Shown in pieces: positions 43,059-54,524 of a stretch of 64,000 nt of DNA. Made by a program: the position numbers and the translations under genes. The notes under the pieces are model-generated. The model was not told the origin of the DNA. It was given only the letters and a program-made list of their open reading frames with translations, and searched no databases. The stretch is from Cyanodermella asteris (Eukaryota; Ascomycota; Lecanoromycetes; Ostropales; Stictidaceae). How positions within the stretch are numbered: the first letter of the stretch is position 1; every line of letters begins with the position of its first letter. Location of the stretch: the NCBI GenBank assembly GCA_900618795.1, contig UYJD01000005.1, positions 1,684,092 through 1,748,091 on the forward strand, given 5' to 3'.

Positions 43059-45014
43059 TTACATTGCTTCAGCTTTGCTTTCTTCCCTCTTCTCACTCTG
43101 TATGTGTCTTTCCTCCTGTTCTCTCGCTGCGGCTTCCTTCACCTCCAACGTCTCTCTCTTCTCCGATTCCTTCTTTTCCATCCTCACCGCCCGTCTTTCC
43201 CTCCACCGCGGTCCATACTTCATCTCAATCCAAAGCAGCCCCGAAGAAGCAGCCACAATTGCCGCAACGAGCGTGTAACACCACCCCAGCCCCATCGCAT
43301 CAATCATGTACTGAATTATCGCACTTCCCGCCGCACTCACCAGACACCTGACCACATTGTTCGCCGCACTCACGGTAGCCGGGCTCTGCGGGTACAGGTC
43401 GACCAGCAACGTATTCACCATCGTGCTGCTCCCTGTGCTGCCGAACGCTGTGAATGCAAGGATAATCAGCGGCGCGGCGAGGTTTGGTCTCTGTTCCAAC
43501 ACCCACCCCCAACATAGCAAGCCTGCTGCTGCAAGGAGATTCGGCCCATAAATGAATTGCAGACGCGCTTTCTCGAGTGGGAAATCTCGCACTGCAGAAG
43601 CTTTCTTGCGATCCACTTTGATACCCAGCCTCTTTGCCGTGCGAGCAAAGTTCCAGTTGAGAAATTTGCCCCATCCAATGGAGCCAAACGCTGCACCGGC
43701 GGCAAATGGGATGTAGCAGAGTCCGACCTGCAATTCGTTGAAGTTGTACGTTTCGGTGAAGACTGGTGTGATTGGGACCATGATACAGTAGAACGATGCA
43801 ACCATCAGGGCTTGATATGCCATGACGAGCGCCACGTCTGGTTCGAGGATGCAACGGAGTGAAGCGATCGGGTTGGGGAATCTGAATTTGCCGCGTTTGG
43901 CGGCCAGCTCAGCCGCTTTGAGACGTTTTGCTTCTGATTGCATTGGGCTGGGGAGGCCCTTTCTTCGACGCTGAAAGTCGCGGTAGAGCTGCGGCATGGT
44001 CATGTTGAGCCGGGGCGGTGGGATGCTTCCGTCGTCAACCACGTTCCTGCACGTTTCTGGGTTGATGAAGATGTAGATGACCAGATAGACGCCATTCGCG
44101 ATGAGCAGTATCCAGAAAATCCACCTCCAGCTGAGGAACTGCGTTACGAGTCCTCCGATCGTTGGTGCGATCGCTGGTCCGATCATGACGCCTGCATATA
44201 CCAGTCCGATCCACCCTGCTCGTTCAGATGCTGTAGCGACGTCCGCGACGACAGCGTTTCCGAGTGCGATGGTGGCGCTGCTTCCGGCAGATTGCATTGC
44301 ACGAAGGACTAGTAGTGCGCCGTAGCTGTTTTGCAGGGCGAGTCCGAGGTTGGCGCCGAGGTAGACGAGGAAGGTCAGGACATAGACGGGGCGGCGACCG
44401 ATAACGTCCGCCATGTTGCCGTAGAACATTGGGGCGAGGCCTTGGAGGATCTGATAGGTTGTTACGGTAAGGTTGATGCGCGCTACGGACTCGTGATAGT
44501 AGTCGGCTAGGGTGTCGATTGCGGGGAGGTAGATGAATGAGGAGACGGGCGAGAATAGGGAACTGAATTGTTAGCGATGATCTTATGAGATTGGAGTATT
44601 GGATGAATGAACGGCTGGAGCTGAATTATCCTGTTCTGGCCTTGGACTGGATTACACGAAGGGGTAATTATTAAAGGCCGCTTGCTTGAAGGCCGAGGGA
44701 CTGCTGGGATACTTGGTATCAAATGTATTCGAAACCAAAGTCGCAAAATACCTGATAGTGGCCATTGTTATGATGAAACGCTTCATACCAGGTGAAAAGA
44801 CCGAATACGCAGGCTGTGCCTCGGATTCAGTCTGAGCCAAAGCCTCAGCATCTCGAGGAGCATCGTCAGTGATTGTGTCTGCTGCGGAATGTACACTATT
44901 GCTTCTCGTCTCAATTTCATCGTGTGAGGATCTTCGCTCCGGTATCGTGGTGTCTTTTAAATCTACATCATCACTGGAGTGTTTCTTCGCTGCCAGGTCC
45001 GCGGTCTCTGCCAT
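43059..45014 (-). CDS. MFS transporter, DHA1 family (QDR/Dtr1-like drug:proton antiporter)
   Basis: Two exons, 45014-44752 and 44562-43059, with a 189-nt intron (GTATTT...GCTAAC...TCAG), give 588 residues. A hydrophilic Ser/Asp/Glu-rich N-terminus of about 75 residues precedes the first membrane segment, which the splice completes (MKRFIITMATI|SSLFSPVSSFIYLP). The MFS signature is GNMADVIGRRPVYVL (motif A) and ERAGWIGLVYAG with GPAIAPTIGG (motif C-like, antiporter). About twelve membrane segments are visible. A central loop has NMTMPQLYRDFQRRRKGLP, common in Qdr-type carriers. The tail is long and charged (KKESEKRETLEVKEAAAR). Likely at the plasma membrane, exporting drugs, polyamines or organic acids; the substrate cannot be read from sequence. 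Confidence 0.9.
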
Positions 45015-45533
45015 GATGCTGTGCAGGCTTGGGAGGTGAAGGGCAGCTTCGGTACAGACTCGAACAAAGGAAAGACGAGGAAACTTCTATACAAACGCAG
45101 GCATGAATCATAGTGGTCAGCAGCTAACGCTAGCAGACGCTTGTTCCGTCTTGAACGCAGGGCCCTGTGGCGACAGTCCAACCAGAACTGGAAAGTCAGA
45201 GGCTGCAGTCCTGGCACAGAGCGGAGAGGGCGGATATGGACGCGCTTCGGAGCGGTTTTCGCAGTTTGCATCGGCATACAAAGCGGCTGTCTACGTTTCA
45301 CCACAGCTCCGTGTAGTTCAAGCCACAAGTTTTGCACTCAGCTTGGTGAGTAATGCTTTGCCGGCCCCACAAACGGCACCAACAATGTGGTAGATGCTGG
45401 CTCAGGGTAGCACAACTGAAGCTAGAGCGAGACAGCGGATTTCACTTGCCGACACTGCCGAGAACTTCACCGAGTCGATATCTGGAACCTCCACTGCTCG
45501 TCTTCGAGTTAGCAATCCCTTTAAGCCATCAGC
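45015..45533. other. Divergent intergenic region
   Basis: Between the transporter (minus) and a small conserved-looking gene (plus). No gene or clear TATA element. Confidence 0.45.
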
Positions 45534-45953
45534 ATGTCAGCAAAATCAGGACAAATTGATCCCGCTCTCCTCCCCGCTGTTCGTGAAGCCCAAGGTGCGC
45601 TCGTTGCCTCAATCTTTTCCCACCCCGCTTTCGACTCAGAAGGCGAGCGGAGATATGGCAAGCTGTTTTACGTCTTTGAGGAGACGGTAGCCAATAACGA
45701 GGCTCTTGAAGTTGCACACTTGGGCGAGGATGCGGACAATGCGATCAAGGCCGCTTTGGAGATTTCGGTGCAGAATAATGCACGGGTTATTGAGGATGAC
45801 GAGGCTGACAAGGATGAGCTTCTGAAGCTTGCCAAGCAGAAGTATGCTGCGGAAGGCAAGGAGGTTGAAGGGATTGAAAATGTTGACTTGGGAAGTGAAG
45901 TCAGGGCGAACGCGGCGAAGGTCAGAGATGCGGCCCAGCAGGCATTGGGCTAG
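45534..45953 (+). CDS. Small acidic protein of unknown function
   Basis: Intronless, 139 residues from the ATG at 45534, with coding-like composition throughout. It is predicted to be mainly helical: LLPAVREAQGALVASIFSH, YGKLFYVFEETVANNEALEV, a charged segment DDEADKDELLKLAKQKYAAE and a tail AAKVRDAAQQALG. No signal peptide, cysteine cluster or enzyme motif. The family is not recognised; size and composition suit a cytosolic or mitochondrial small subunit or regulator, but nothing decides this. Confidence 0.65.
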   Translation: MSAKSGQIDPALLPAVREAQGALVASIFSHPAFDSEGERRYGKLFYVFEETVANNEALEVAHLGEDADNAIKAALEISVQNNARVIEDDEADKDELLKLAKQKYAAEGKEVEGIENVDLGSEVRANAAKVRDAAQQALG

Positions 45954-46557
45954 GAAGAGTAAAGGTCATATCAATGAGCCTGATCCTTCATTACCTGCTC
46001 TATGGTTCAATTACACCACGTTCAGCTACGGTGACAGACTGCAACAGTGACCGGTGTGTACAATCATTTGAGCGAGATTCTGAACTTCATCTTTGGTTTC
46101 AATTTTAGCGACAGTCACCGGCTTCTCCTCAGTTTTCCTGTTGCGCTGCTTATTGCAAAGGAACAATCGACTGGATTTATCCGATTCAGGGTTGGCGGCG
46201 CAAGGCGGGCTGATACCGTATTTTACTACCTCCTTGATACTACCTTTGCGAATCCCTCTACATTTGCACGGGAAAGTAGTGGCAGAGGTACGTCTTTCGC
46301 TGCTCATATCGATGGTGCTTCAAGTACGTTTAGTGGTGTTGACAACCTACTTACGGAGTCAGGTGGACAAGTATCGCCGTCAAGAGCACGATGCAAGCGA
46401 TCTTGACATGGCAGGAAACCCGTTCGGATGCAATGAATATATCAGCACCCCAGGCCAGTCACCTTCGGCCAGTCACTTTCGGCCAGACATCTTCGGCCAA
46501 ACACCCATGGTGGACAGATCAACATAATCATACACAACCTTTAACGATACTACACAT
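45954..46557. other. Convergent intergenic region
   Basis: No supported gene. It contains a short 14-bp tandem repeat (46453-46505) and an 18-bp word, TGACATGGCAGGAAACCC (about 46404), that also occurs inside the coiled-coil gene near 29220. Confidence 0.45.
46453..46505 (+). repeat. 14-bp tandem repeat, about 4 units
   Basis: Unit GGCCAGTCACCTTC repeated head to tail with a few substitutions (next units GGCCAGTCACTTTC, GGCCAGACATCTTC, then a partial GGCCAAACACC). Confidence 0.85.
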
Positions 46558-47886
46558 TCAATGCTGCTGTTGATGGTCGTCAGCGCTTACAACACTTCCC
46601 ACCTCAGTCCAGGTACCCGGTGTTGATATTCCAGGATCACTGACGAGGTCTGGCTCACTGACGAGGTCGACTTCTCCGTCTCGTTCTGACGGAGCGCGAA
46701 CTGACGACAAGGCTGAAACGACTCTCGACTGTAGGTGTTCGGGCTCTTCTGGCAGTGAGTGAAAGGACGCCGTCGACTGCTCTGCCCAGTCCTGAATACT
46801 CTGGTAGCTAGCCTGATGAACAGGCTGTCTGGGCAGCTGACGAGGCGTGCCAGGAGCTGATGTTGTAGGCGTCAGGTCGAGCAGAGCCTCGGACGGATGA
46901 GTGGACGTGGCATCTGCGGCATCGACAAGCACTTCTGAGCCGGTGCCGGGTGTGCGAGGATATGTGTGCGTGCTCGGAGCTGTCGTGGTAGCTGTCGGTG
47001 TGCGGCGGCCAGACTCGTCAAGATCGACAAGCGGTCCTTCCAGTTCACGGAGATGTTGTAAGAGTGTCTGCTCACTAATGCCATGGGTGCCACGTCGTAC
47101 CTCTTCAACACCACTTCTTCCTGTCTCGGCCTCGAGCAAGTTTTGGAATTCTTGCAATTCTTGTTGTGTCAACGCTTGCGGTCTATCGTTCTGCTCGAGG
47201 TCATCAAACAACGTTACGTGCTTCTTGAATTGAGCAAGCTCTTCGTCCGTGAGCGGGTCGTCGAGTGGAGAGATTGGTCCGTCGACGGCTTCTTGTGCTT
47301 CTCTGTCGAATGTGGCCTGAAGCTGTCGTGCAAGCTCCTCGTCGCTAATCCCACGTTCCTCAGGGTCGAACGACATTTCGTCTCCGAACGGGTTCGCAAA
47401 CGCCGAGCCAGCAGCCACGCCAGCTGTTCTCCTCCTCAGTGCATCGCCAGAATTCCTCATAATCCCAGTCGCGTTTGCTTTCAGCTTCCCTTCCTCGTCT
47501 ACCATGTCATCAAAGCTGGAGCCTCTCCGTAGGTGCGGAGTTGATCTGCCGGTCTTCTCTGACAATATGCGTCTTCTTTCTGCCAGCTCCTCTCGTAGCC
47601 GTTTCCTCCTTTCCGCAGCTTCTGGACTGTCATCCTCTTTCATAGACGCATCATCGATGTCACGCGAAAGGCCGCGACGTCTTTGCCTTGGGGGCGCCGC
47701 ATGTTCCCCCCATCCTTGTAGTGTGACGGCAATCTTCTGTCTGTGCTGGTCGATCCATTCTCTGACTTGTGGGTTTTCGTAAACAGCGAGGCCGGCGGCG
47801 AATAGGAGAGAAAGCGATATGATGATGCCTAGAGTTGTTAGTCATGATACAGCCTTGTCGGGAGGGGACCGACCTCGAGCGGCCAT
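46558..47886 (-). CDS. Single-pass membrane-anchored acidic protein of unknown function
   Basis: Two exons, 47886-47874 (13 nt) and 47828-46558, with a 45-nt intron (GTCGGT...CTAAC...CTAG), give 427 residues. Splicing yields the N-terminus MAAR|GIIISLSLLFAAGLAVY, one membrane segment or uncleaved signal anchor. Then comes a conserved-looking stretch (ENPQVREWIDQHRQKIAVTL, GLSRDIDDAS) and a charged coiled-coil-like part (ERRKRLREELAERRRILSEK). The rest is acidic and Ser/Thr-rich, ending DDHQQQH. A start at the internal ATG at 47643 would lose the membrane segment and is disfavoured. Probably at the ER or mitochondrial outer surface; the family is not recognised. Confidence 0.75.
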
Positions 47887-48673
47887 GGCGGGGCAGCTAA
47901 TGGAGGGGCAAGAGAGGAGATGATTTGAGTCGGAGGTTCTCTAGCTGTAGACGGGGTCAAGAGAGCAAACAGAAGCTCATCAGCAGGTACGTATCTGTGG
48001 AGAGGAGTGGCGGGAAGTGGCTGCTTGTAAGCCTGGTCAGATCGCCACCGAGCTGCTGCCTTGATCCCGGATGCCATCCTCGGCCCGGGAAAGGGAACTC
48101 CGCCACCACAGCTTCCCCATGGTTCGACCACATTCACGCAACCACCATCCTTGGAACGCGTCTAGAGCTGAGGGAACACATGATGGCTGAACGAACTCGT
48201 TGCGCACGGCCTAGCTCGAGTGCTACTTTTGTGCATATCTCCAATGATGTCTCAGCCGATAGCAGTGAAGCTACCCACATGGCTACTTTTGTACGTAGTC
48301 TGCTTGATACGTTCGGTGGTGTTGAAGGACCTATCTGTACAAATAGGTAGGTAAAAGTGGCTGTATGAGAAGTTCTGTCAGAACATCGATAGGCCATCAT
48401 GGAAATTTACAGACTGTCAAGAGCTACTTTGTGGGCCAGACAGCAAGTGGTTAGCTGGCGGTGCTCGAGATGATGCACAGAATTGAGTGAAGAAATCCAT
48501 AGCATCGTTATTCATACATCTATGTGGCTTCGTTCTTTCATGCAGGTTTGTGATTTTCGACATCTTAGCAAGGCCACCACAGGTCTGCGCGGACCCGATA
48601 TCTCCCACAATCGGAGCACACGTTTTGGAACATTATCACATCCCATGTCGGGTCAGGATTGTGGTCATCCCAT
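47887..48673. other. Intergenic region
   Basis: No supported gene. A GCTACTTTTGT word occurs at about 48224 and 48284, with a partial match near 48423; too short to interpret. Confidence 0.45.
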
Positions 48674-49979
48674 TTACGCTGGCGGTGCGACTCTTCCAAG
48701 CTCTGGATCGTGATTGACATTCTTGCTTCCAACCTCCAGCTCCTCATCGCTCATCTCGACATCAATGTGAGCATCTTCGTCCGCATTCCAAGACACAGGT
48801 CCATCCATATAAGGCAGAGGCGACACGTTCTGCTGAATCTCCTCGTGCGGAGTCTCCTCGTAACCGGGATTGACGCGGACGGTCTTGAAATAGTCGAGGA
48901 ATGTGCCGTAGCATCGCGGCGTGATGCACTCTAAAAAGTCCGTGATGCCAGAAGAGAAGACGTTGCAGCCAATCGCCTTGCGACCGTTCAGAGGTGTTCC
49001 AAGTGGAGTTTCGTCGACGACGTAGAGACGGCCGCGCTTGGCCCAGAAATCGCGGAAGCCGTCATCCTCAAAGAACTGCTCGTAGATGGTGTTGTTGGTG
49101 CAGCAGATGATAGCTTCGACAGAGTCCTTCCACTTTGCCCAGTTGTGATCCAGCTCCTCAACAGCACATGTCATGCCGTCGCCGACGGCGATGATGTTGA
49201 GCTTTACCCCCGTTTGAGTCAATGGGAACAGGAATTCGTCAAACAGACAGTGTATGTGTTCCTCTGGTCCGACGTTTCGATGTACTCTATTCTTGGCGGA
49301 CATCATTGGACCATCTCCAGGACCGTACTGGCGAGGGATTGCGTTCCAGCTCTGGAAGGTGAGTGCCTTCTTGCCGCGACGATACCAGATCAGCTGGCCG
49401 GGGTTTGCAATGCACAACGCAGTCTTGCTCATGTCGTCTTTGCTTAGCTTGGTCTGGCCGCGAGACTTGGAGTTGGTGTTCGCCAATGGAGATGACGGAT
49501 CGACAAGTACATCATGTGCAAGATTGATAGCGGTGCCCTTGTTGATGCTCTCCAGATTGATGATTCTGCCTGCCAACCACGCCATGTCTTGTTGTCCTTC
49601 ACCAATGTACACAATAATTCGCTCTGCTGTGTTGAGGTTGTTGCTCGCAAGGATGGGAATGTGTGGCTCATTGCGGGGTGTTCCAATGGGTAGGGGTATA
49701 GTGCCAACATTGAGATTGCCCATGCGCTGGTAGATGATGTTGCGGACGCACTCTGTCGAGGTTAGCTGAGAAGCCTAGTCGCCCATCCGACTGACCATTG
49801 TAAGCCTCCCTCTGTCTCTCGACAAAGCGTTCGTTCTTTGATGCATGGAAATGGAATGGTTGGGATGGGTCGTCGATCATGCGAATCTGATCATTGTCGT
49901 TGATGAAATAGCCCATGCCTTCCAGGTTGTCGGCAAAGTGAAAGTCTGGGGGAAGCTTGCTTTCGATTCTTCGAAACAT
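48674..49979 (-). CDS. Arb2-domain protein
   Basis: Two exons, 49979-49796 and 49752-48674, with a 43-nt intron (GTCAGT...GCTAAC...ACAG), give 420 residues. The start MFRRIESKLPPDFHFADNLE, followed by GMGYFINDNDQIRMI and ERFVERQREAYN, is the usual opening of fungal Arb2-domain proteins. The core is an alpha/beta-hydrolase-like fold (RIIVYIGEGQQDMAWLAGRI, LNIIAVGDGMTCAVEEL) but the nucleophile serine is not obvious; the corresponding position reads GDGM. In fission yeast Arb2 belongs to the Argonaute siRNA chaperone complex in heterochromatic silencing, and the same domain ends class II histone deacetylases. The acidic C-terminus (DAHIDVEMSDEELEVGSK) is disordered. Family firm; role in silencing inferred. 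Confidence 0.85.
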
Positions 49980-50729
49980 GATGATTGATTAAGGTGAATT
50001 GAAGGAGTAGATGACAAACAGAGAGTAGGGAGAGAAGGAGACCGAGATTATTTAGACAACTGGCAGGCTGTGTTCCGTTCGTCGGCTTGCTGCAGGTTGG
50101 ACTACTGCACAGGATGATGATTGTGTAAAACGCTTGCCATGCCGCGTTTCGAGATTTGACTCACCCAGGACGATAGATTTAGTGCGAAGTCGCTCGTGTA
50201 ATGATTGCCAGTGAATGCGGAGTTGGAAAGTGTTTGCGGAATCGGGCATAAATGCGGCATGAGTGAGCCTGAAGTGGCTTGGCAATGAGTTGACACGTGC
50301 AGGTCTACGACAGGGGTGGCTCTCCGACTGATTTTAGTGGAATTTGACCATGGGTCGAATTGAATTCTTTGTGGTGCAGCTGGTGCAAATGAGGTTGGGT
50401 GGTTTGATTAATGGTCTGTACGCTGCGAAATAGAAAATGCCACAGGGAAGGCTACCAACGATACCGTTTATGAATTGACTCAAGTACACGTCTGGTCCAG
50501 GACGTGAGCGTGGCATTGTAGTGGACATCGAATCCAGCTTGAATGTCCAATCCCTGACTCAAACAGAGCCTGAACCCCTTTCCACATTTGTCAATCGCCA
50601 CGAACAGCCAGTACGCTTCCGAGTCCGTATGGTCGTAGATGTGCTTTGAATTGAAGAAGTATGATACAAGGTAAACCCAATACGCCTCTTGATGCTTGTT
50701 GTCCGCAGCTTCCAAGTCGTCGTCCAGCG
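49980..50729. other. Intergenic region
   Basis: Upstream of the Arb2-domain gene and downstream of MRP2. The minus-strand open frame 50847-50452 overlaps the end of MRP2 in another frame and is not called. Confidence 0.5.
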
Positions 50730-51174
50730 TTACCAACTTGCTTTCCTCACACCGGGAATGTCTCCCTGCAAACTCAATTCTCTGAACATGTATCGGGCGA
50801 TTCGGAAAGCTCGGAAGACACCACGACCTTTCCCTCCCATGATACATCTGTTATTGATTTGTGTGCTTCGTGTGTAGGCGTGCATCTGGGAAAGCTGTAG
50901 CTGTGCTTGAGCCCGGACTCGTTGCGGGAGCTGGGTGTTCTGGATCATGTATCGGAGCGCATTTCTGAAGGTATTAGTGCATGTCCGTATTGCGCCCTTG
51001 TCTTGTTCCATACCTCTCTGCCTCGTGCTTCTGGAAAACCTGGCTATTGAACGATTAGCTACCATTGACCACACCTTTGAAGCATCCAAGAACATACCGT
51101 TTGGTGTGGTCGCGAATGACCCTGATGTTGGTGTGACACGCCAGATCCAGCGTCTTCTTCCGAAAATGTGACAT
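50730..51174 (-). CDS. MRP2: Mitochondrial small-subunit ribosomal protein uS14m
   Basis: Three exons: 51174-51098, 51043-51014 and 50964-50730, with introns of 54 and 49 nt (GTATGT...AATAG; GTATGG...TTCAG). The 30-nt middle exon supplies QVFQKHEAER. The 113-residue product starts MSHFRKKTLDLACHTNIRVI and continues RDHTKR. The uS14 core is LPQRVRAQAQLQLSQMHAYT, RSTQINNRCIMGGKGRG and VFRAFRIARYMFREL, ending GVRKASW as in yeast Mrp2. The zinc cysteines of some uS14 proteins are absent, as normal for the mitochondrial form. It binds the head of the mitochondrial 37S subunit. Divergent from CTF18, 269 bp between starts. Confidence 0.95.
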
Positions 51175-51443
51175 CTTGCTGGTGATGGGAGTGGGACGGC
51201 TTCAATGGTTTACTTCAAACATTGCGGCGAACATGAAGCTCGAAATGCACAGACCAAATTGCAAGCGCGCGGCAGAATATGCGCATGCAAAGCCGCGGCA
51301 AGTTCCGTCATTGAGAATCGCGAATCCAGCGCGTCGACCGGGAAGCGCGCCGAAGTCACTTTCACCATCAAGACGTCCCGCCATCACATTGCAAGCTAGA
51401 ATGCCCCGAGCTGGCTGTCGTACCTAGAGTCACCAACACAACC
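51175..51443. promoter_or_regulatory. Compact bidirectional promoter between MRP2 and CTF18
   Basis: 269 bp separates the two divergent ATGs and must hold both promoters. No TATA box is visible in either direction; GC-rich words (CGCGCGGCAG, AAGCGCGCCGAAG) lie in the centre. Bidirectional use is inferred from geometry. Confidence 0.5.
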
Positions 51444-54253
51444 ATGGACGCAGTTACAAGATCACCCTCGCCAGACCCGACTCGAAAGCGCGCCGCTGAT
51501 GAGAATGCATCGGAAGGGCCGAAGAAGAGAAGACTTTTAGGAAGAGCATTGAACGTTGGTCTTCAAGATGTGGACAATAACGCTGTTTCGAACCCGATAG
51601 ATGGTGAGCTTGTATCTCAGAAGAAGCAATTGTTTGGACGAAGTCTCGCAACTCCAGACAGCAGCCCTTCGCTGAGTGTTGACGGCACCTCATTGCGAAA
51701 TATCATTCCTGAGGTTCCCACGGAGCCGATTTCGTTGTCACCACCATCAAGCGAGACATCCTCACAGCCATGCATCCCCGACCGACCAGCTCCTGTTAGT
51801 GAGTTTGCAAAGACCACAGGAGGAAAGCGCGGTCATCTCGTATCGAGACCGCGAGCGGAACGAATTTCATACGAACAATTGATTGCAGGGCGGTCACAAC
51901 CAGCGGCTGCGGGCAGGGCTACACAAGACTTCTATGGCATCAACATTCACAAATTGATCGAGGAGGCTGAGAATGCTCCGGCTGTATCTTCCGAACCACT
52001 CCCTCAGGTTGTGCCTACGGTGGAAGGAAAGGCTGGACGACGAGCAGGCTTGCTGTGGACAGAAAAGTATCGTGCTAGGAAATTCACAGACCTCGTTGGT
52101 GATGAACGGACACATCGGACTGTCTTACGGTGGTTGAAGGCATGGGATCCGATTGTGTTTCCTGGCTCGAAGACGAAAGTCAAACGTGATGACGAGAACC
52201 CACACCGCAAGATTCTGATGTTGACAGGCCCGCCGGGGTTGGGAAAGACGACCCTAGCACATGTCTGTGCGGAGCAGGCTGGGTATGAAATTGTTGAAAT
52301 CAACGCTAGTGATGAGAGGAGCAGAGATGTCGTCAAGAACAAAATACGCGATTGTGTGGGGACGGAGAATGTCAGGGGAGTGAACGTCAAGTCGACAAAT
52401 GGCACCACCCGAAGACCTGGAAAGCCCGTCTGTCTGATTGTGGACGAAGTGGATGGAGTTGTCTCGGGGAGCAGTGGTGGAGGAGACGGAGGGTTCATGA
52501 AAGCGCTTATCGATCTTGTGCGGCTGGATCAGCGGAACTCCAGATTCGCCAGCGACTCCAACGGCAAAAAGCGCGACAAATTCAAAATGCTTCGTCCACT
52601 GATGCTGGTATGCAACGACGTTTACCATCCATCGCTGCGACCGCTTCGTGCTGCAGGTCTTGCTGAGATTATTCACGTCCGGAAACCGGGGCTCGATCGC
52701 GTGATTGAACGTGTCAAGAATGTGTTCGAGTCCGAGGGCGTGTCTTGTGATGCTGATGCTGCTAGACGGCTGTGTGAACATACATGGGGAGTCAGCAATC
52801 GCAAAGAAGGCAAGACTGGAGCGTCTTCTGCTGATGGGGATATGCGGAGTGTCTTGGTTGTTGCCGAGTGGGCTGCTACAAAGCTACGAGCGATGTCGAG
52901 GGATGCAAATCCCCGACTGACCAAGCAATGGGTGGATGCCAATATTACAAGCGGTCCAGGTAGTGAAGGGGGTCGTGGGTTGGGAAGAGGAGGTGTGAAG
53001 GAGGCTGCTGAACGAGTTTTCATTGAGAATGCAGGCTTTGCAAAGACGAAAGCAAGCACTTCGGGCTTTATCATGCCTGGGACTGTGGTCAAGGCTGCCA
53101 ACGACATTGCACGGCAAGAACCGATACGGAAGTTGAGGGAGGTTGTGGAGACGACTGGCGATTTCGATCGAATCATGACTGAGGTGTTTACGACTTATCC
53201 GAAGCAGGAATTCCAGGATGACAGCTTCTTGACAAAGCCAAACGCAGCGTATGAGTGGCTTCATTTCCATGACTCGATCAGTTCGAGAGTCTTTTCTGGT
53301 CAAGAATGGGAGTTGATCCCCTATCAAAGCACTCCGGCCGTCGGCTTTCACTATCTGTTTGGGACGAATGCGAGGAAGATGTCGAAACTGGATGCGCCGA
53401 AAGATGCCCAAGACGAAGACGAAACGCCGTTCTCTGGTCCGAGAGCAGACTTTGAAGCTCGAGAGGCTGAGAAAGAGACGAAAGCCACGATTGAGAATCT
53501 GCAGAGGACCTTGAATATTGACCTGCATCGGATGTTCCGATCTCCGCAAGAGATTGCCGTGGATCTACTACCACATCTCATACGGATGTTGACACCTGAG
53601 GTCAAGCCTGTTGTGATTGGAGGTAAAGGTGAATCCATGGCTTCGGTTCGGAGGGAGGGCGAGAAAGATATGGTTCGGAGGGCAGTTCAAGCTTTGGCTG
53701 CAGCTGGAGCGACGTTTGAACGGCTGCGTATTGAGGATCAGAGGACTGGGCACGCTGGTTGGATTTATCGAATGGAGCCGTAAGTGCACGCTGTGGGAAT
53801 TTCTCATCTTTGACAATGCTAATTCTTCGCAGAGCTCTTGACAGCATCGCTACGTTTGAGACGTTGAGCAAGAGTGCATCTTCAGTGACGTCTGCTCGGT
53901 ATGCAGTTCGACAGATTATGGATCAGGAACATCGCAAGTTCCAGTCCCTTCAGGCAGCAGAGGCACGGCAGGCCCGGTTTGATGCAGGGGGGTCTGGCGA
54001 TGTGATTTCTGGACCTGAGGTTATTGGTGCGAATGCTGGGGTTGTTGTTCCTGCCGTAGATGCTGTCAAGGTGAAGCGGGACTTTTTTGGCCGAGCCGTC
54101 AAGCCACAGCCCGAGTCTGCAGATGGGAAAAGTAGGCCATCGGCTGGTGAGCTGGGGAAGTGTCATGTGAAGGTTTGGGTATCGTTCAACGAGGGGTACT
54201 CGAATGCTGTGAAGAAGCCTATTACGTTGAAGGAGTTGCTCGATGGGCTGTAG
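51444..54253 (+). CDS. CTF18: Ctf18, large subunit of the alternative RFC clamp loader
   Basis: Two exons, 51444-53779 and 53833-54253, with a 53-nt intron (GTAAGT...CGCAG), give 918 residues. After a disordered N-terminus with a QDFYGINIHKLIEEA segment, the AAA+ domain begins at LLWTEKYRARKFTDLVGDER (about 203). Walker A is TGPPGLGKTTLAHVC (about 261-275) and Walker B LIVDEVDGV (about 329-337). The arginine/sensor region is MLVCNDVYHPSLRPLR. The RFC collar helices and the Ctf18-type C-terminus follow, including RRAVQALAAAGATFERL and, in exon 2, SARYAVRQIMDQEHRKFQSL. The extreme tail VWVSFNEGYSNAVKKPITLK is the Dcc1/Ctf8-contacting type. It loads PCNA in the nucleus during replication and supports sister-chromatid cohesion. 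Confidence 0.95.
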
Positions 54254-54524
54254 AGAAGTGAGCTGCCAATTGGCAACGTCATGAATGAATGGATGAACGA
54301 ATGAACTTAATTTGATCTTACCAACCTTTGGTCATGAGAATTGCAAGTAAATTGTAGCTCTTTGGGCTCAAGTATCTTTCGGCACTTGAGAAATTCGCCT
54401 CTTGCAAACGGACGTGTCGTGCAGTGTCTCGAGCGTATTCCATATTTTCAACGTGAGTTTTAGTTTCTTTCCGGTCACAATTAGTTTTCCCAGCGAACAC
54501 TTCACTCGACAGTCTCGTGCCTGC

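Noticed and set aside
46093-46527. Plus-strand 144-codon frame ending DMAGNPFG and a repeat
   Set aside because: It starts at TTG, has no family features, and its end is made of the 14-bp tandem repeat.
50452-50847. Minus-strand 132-codon open frame
   Set aside because: Its start overlaps the end of MRP2 in another frame and the rest is 3' flank; no recognisable features.
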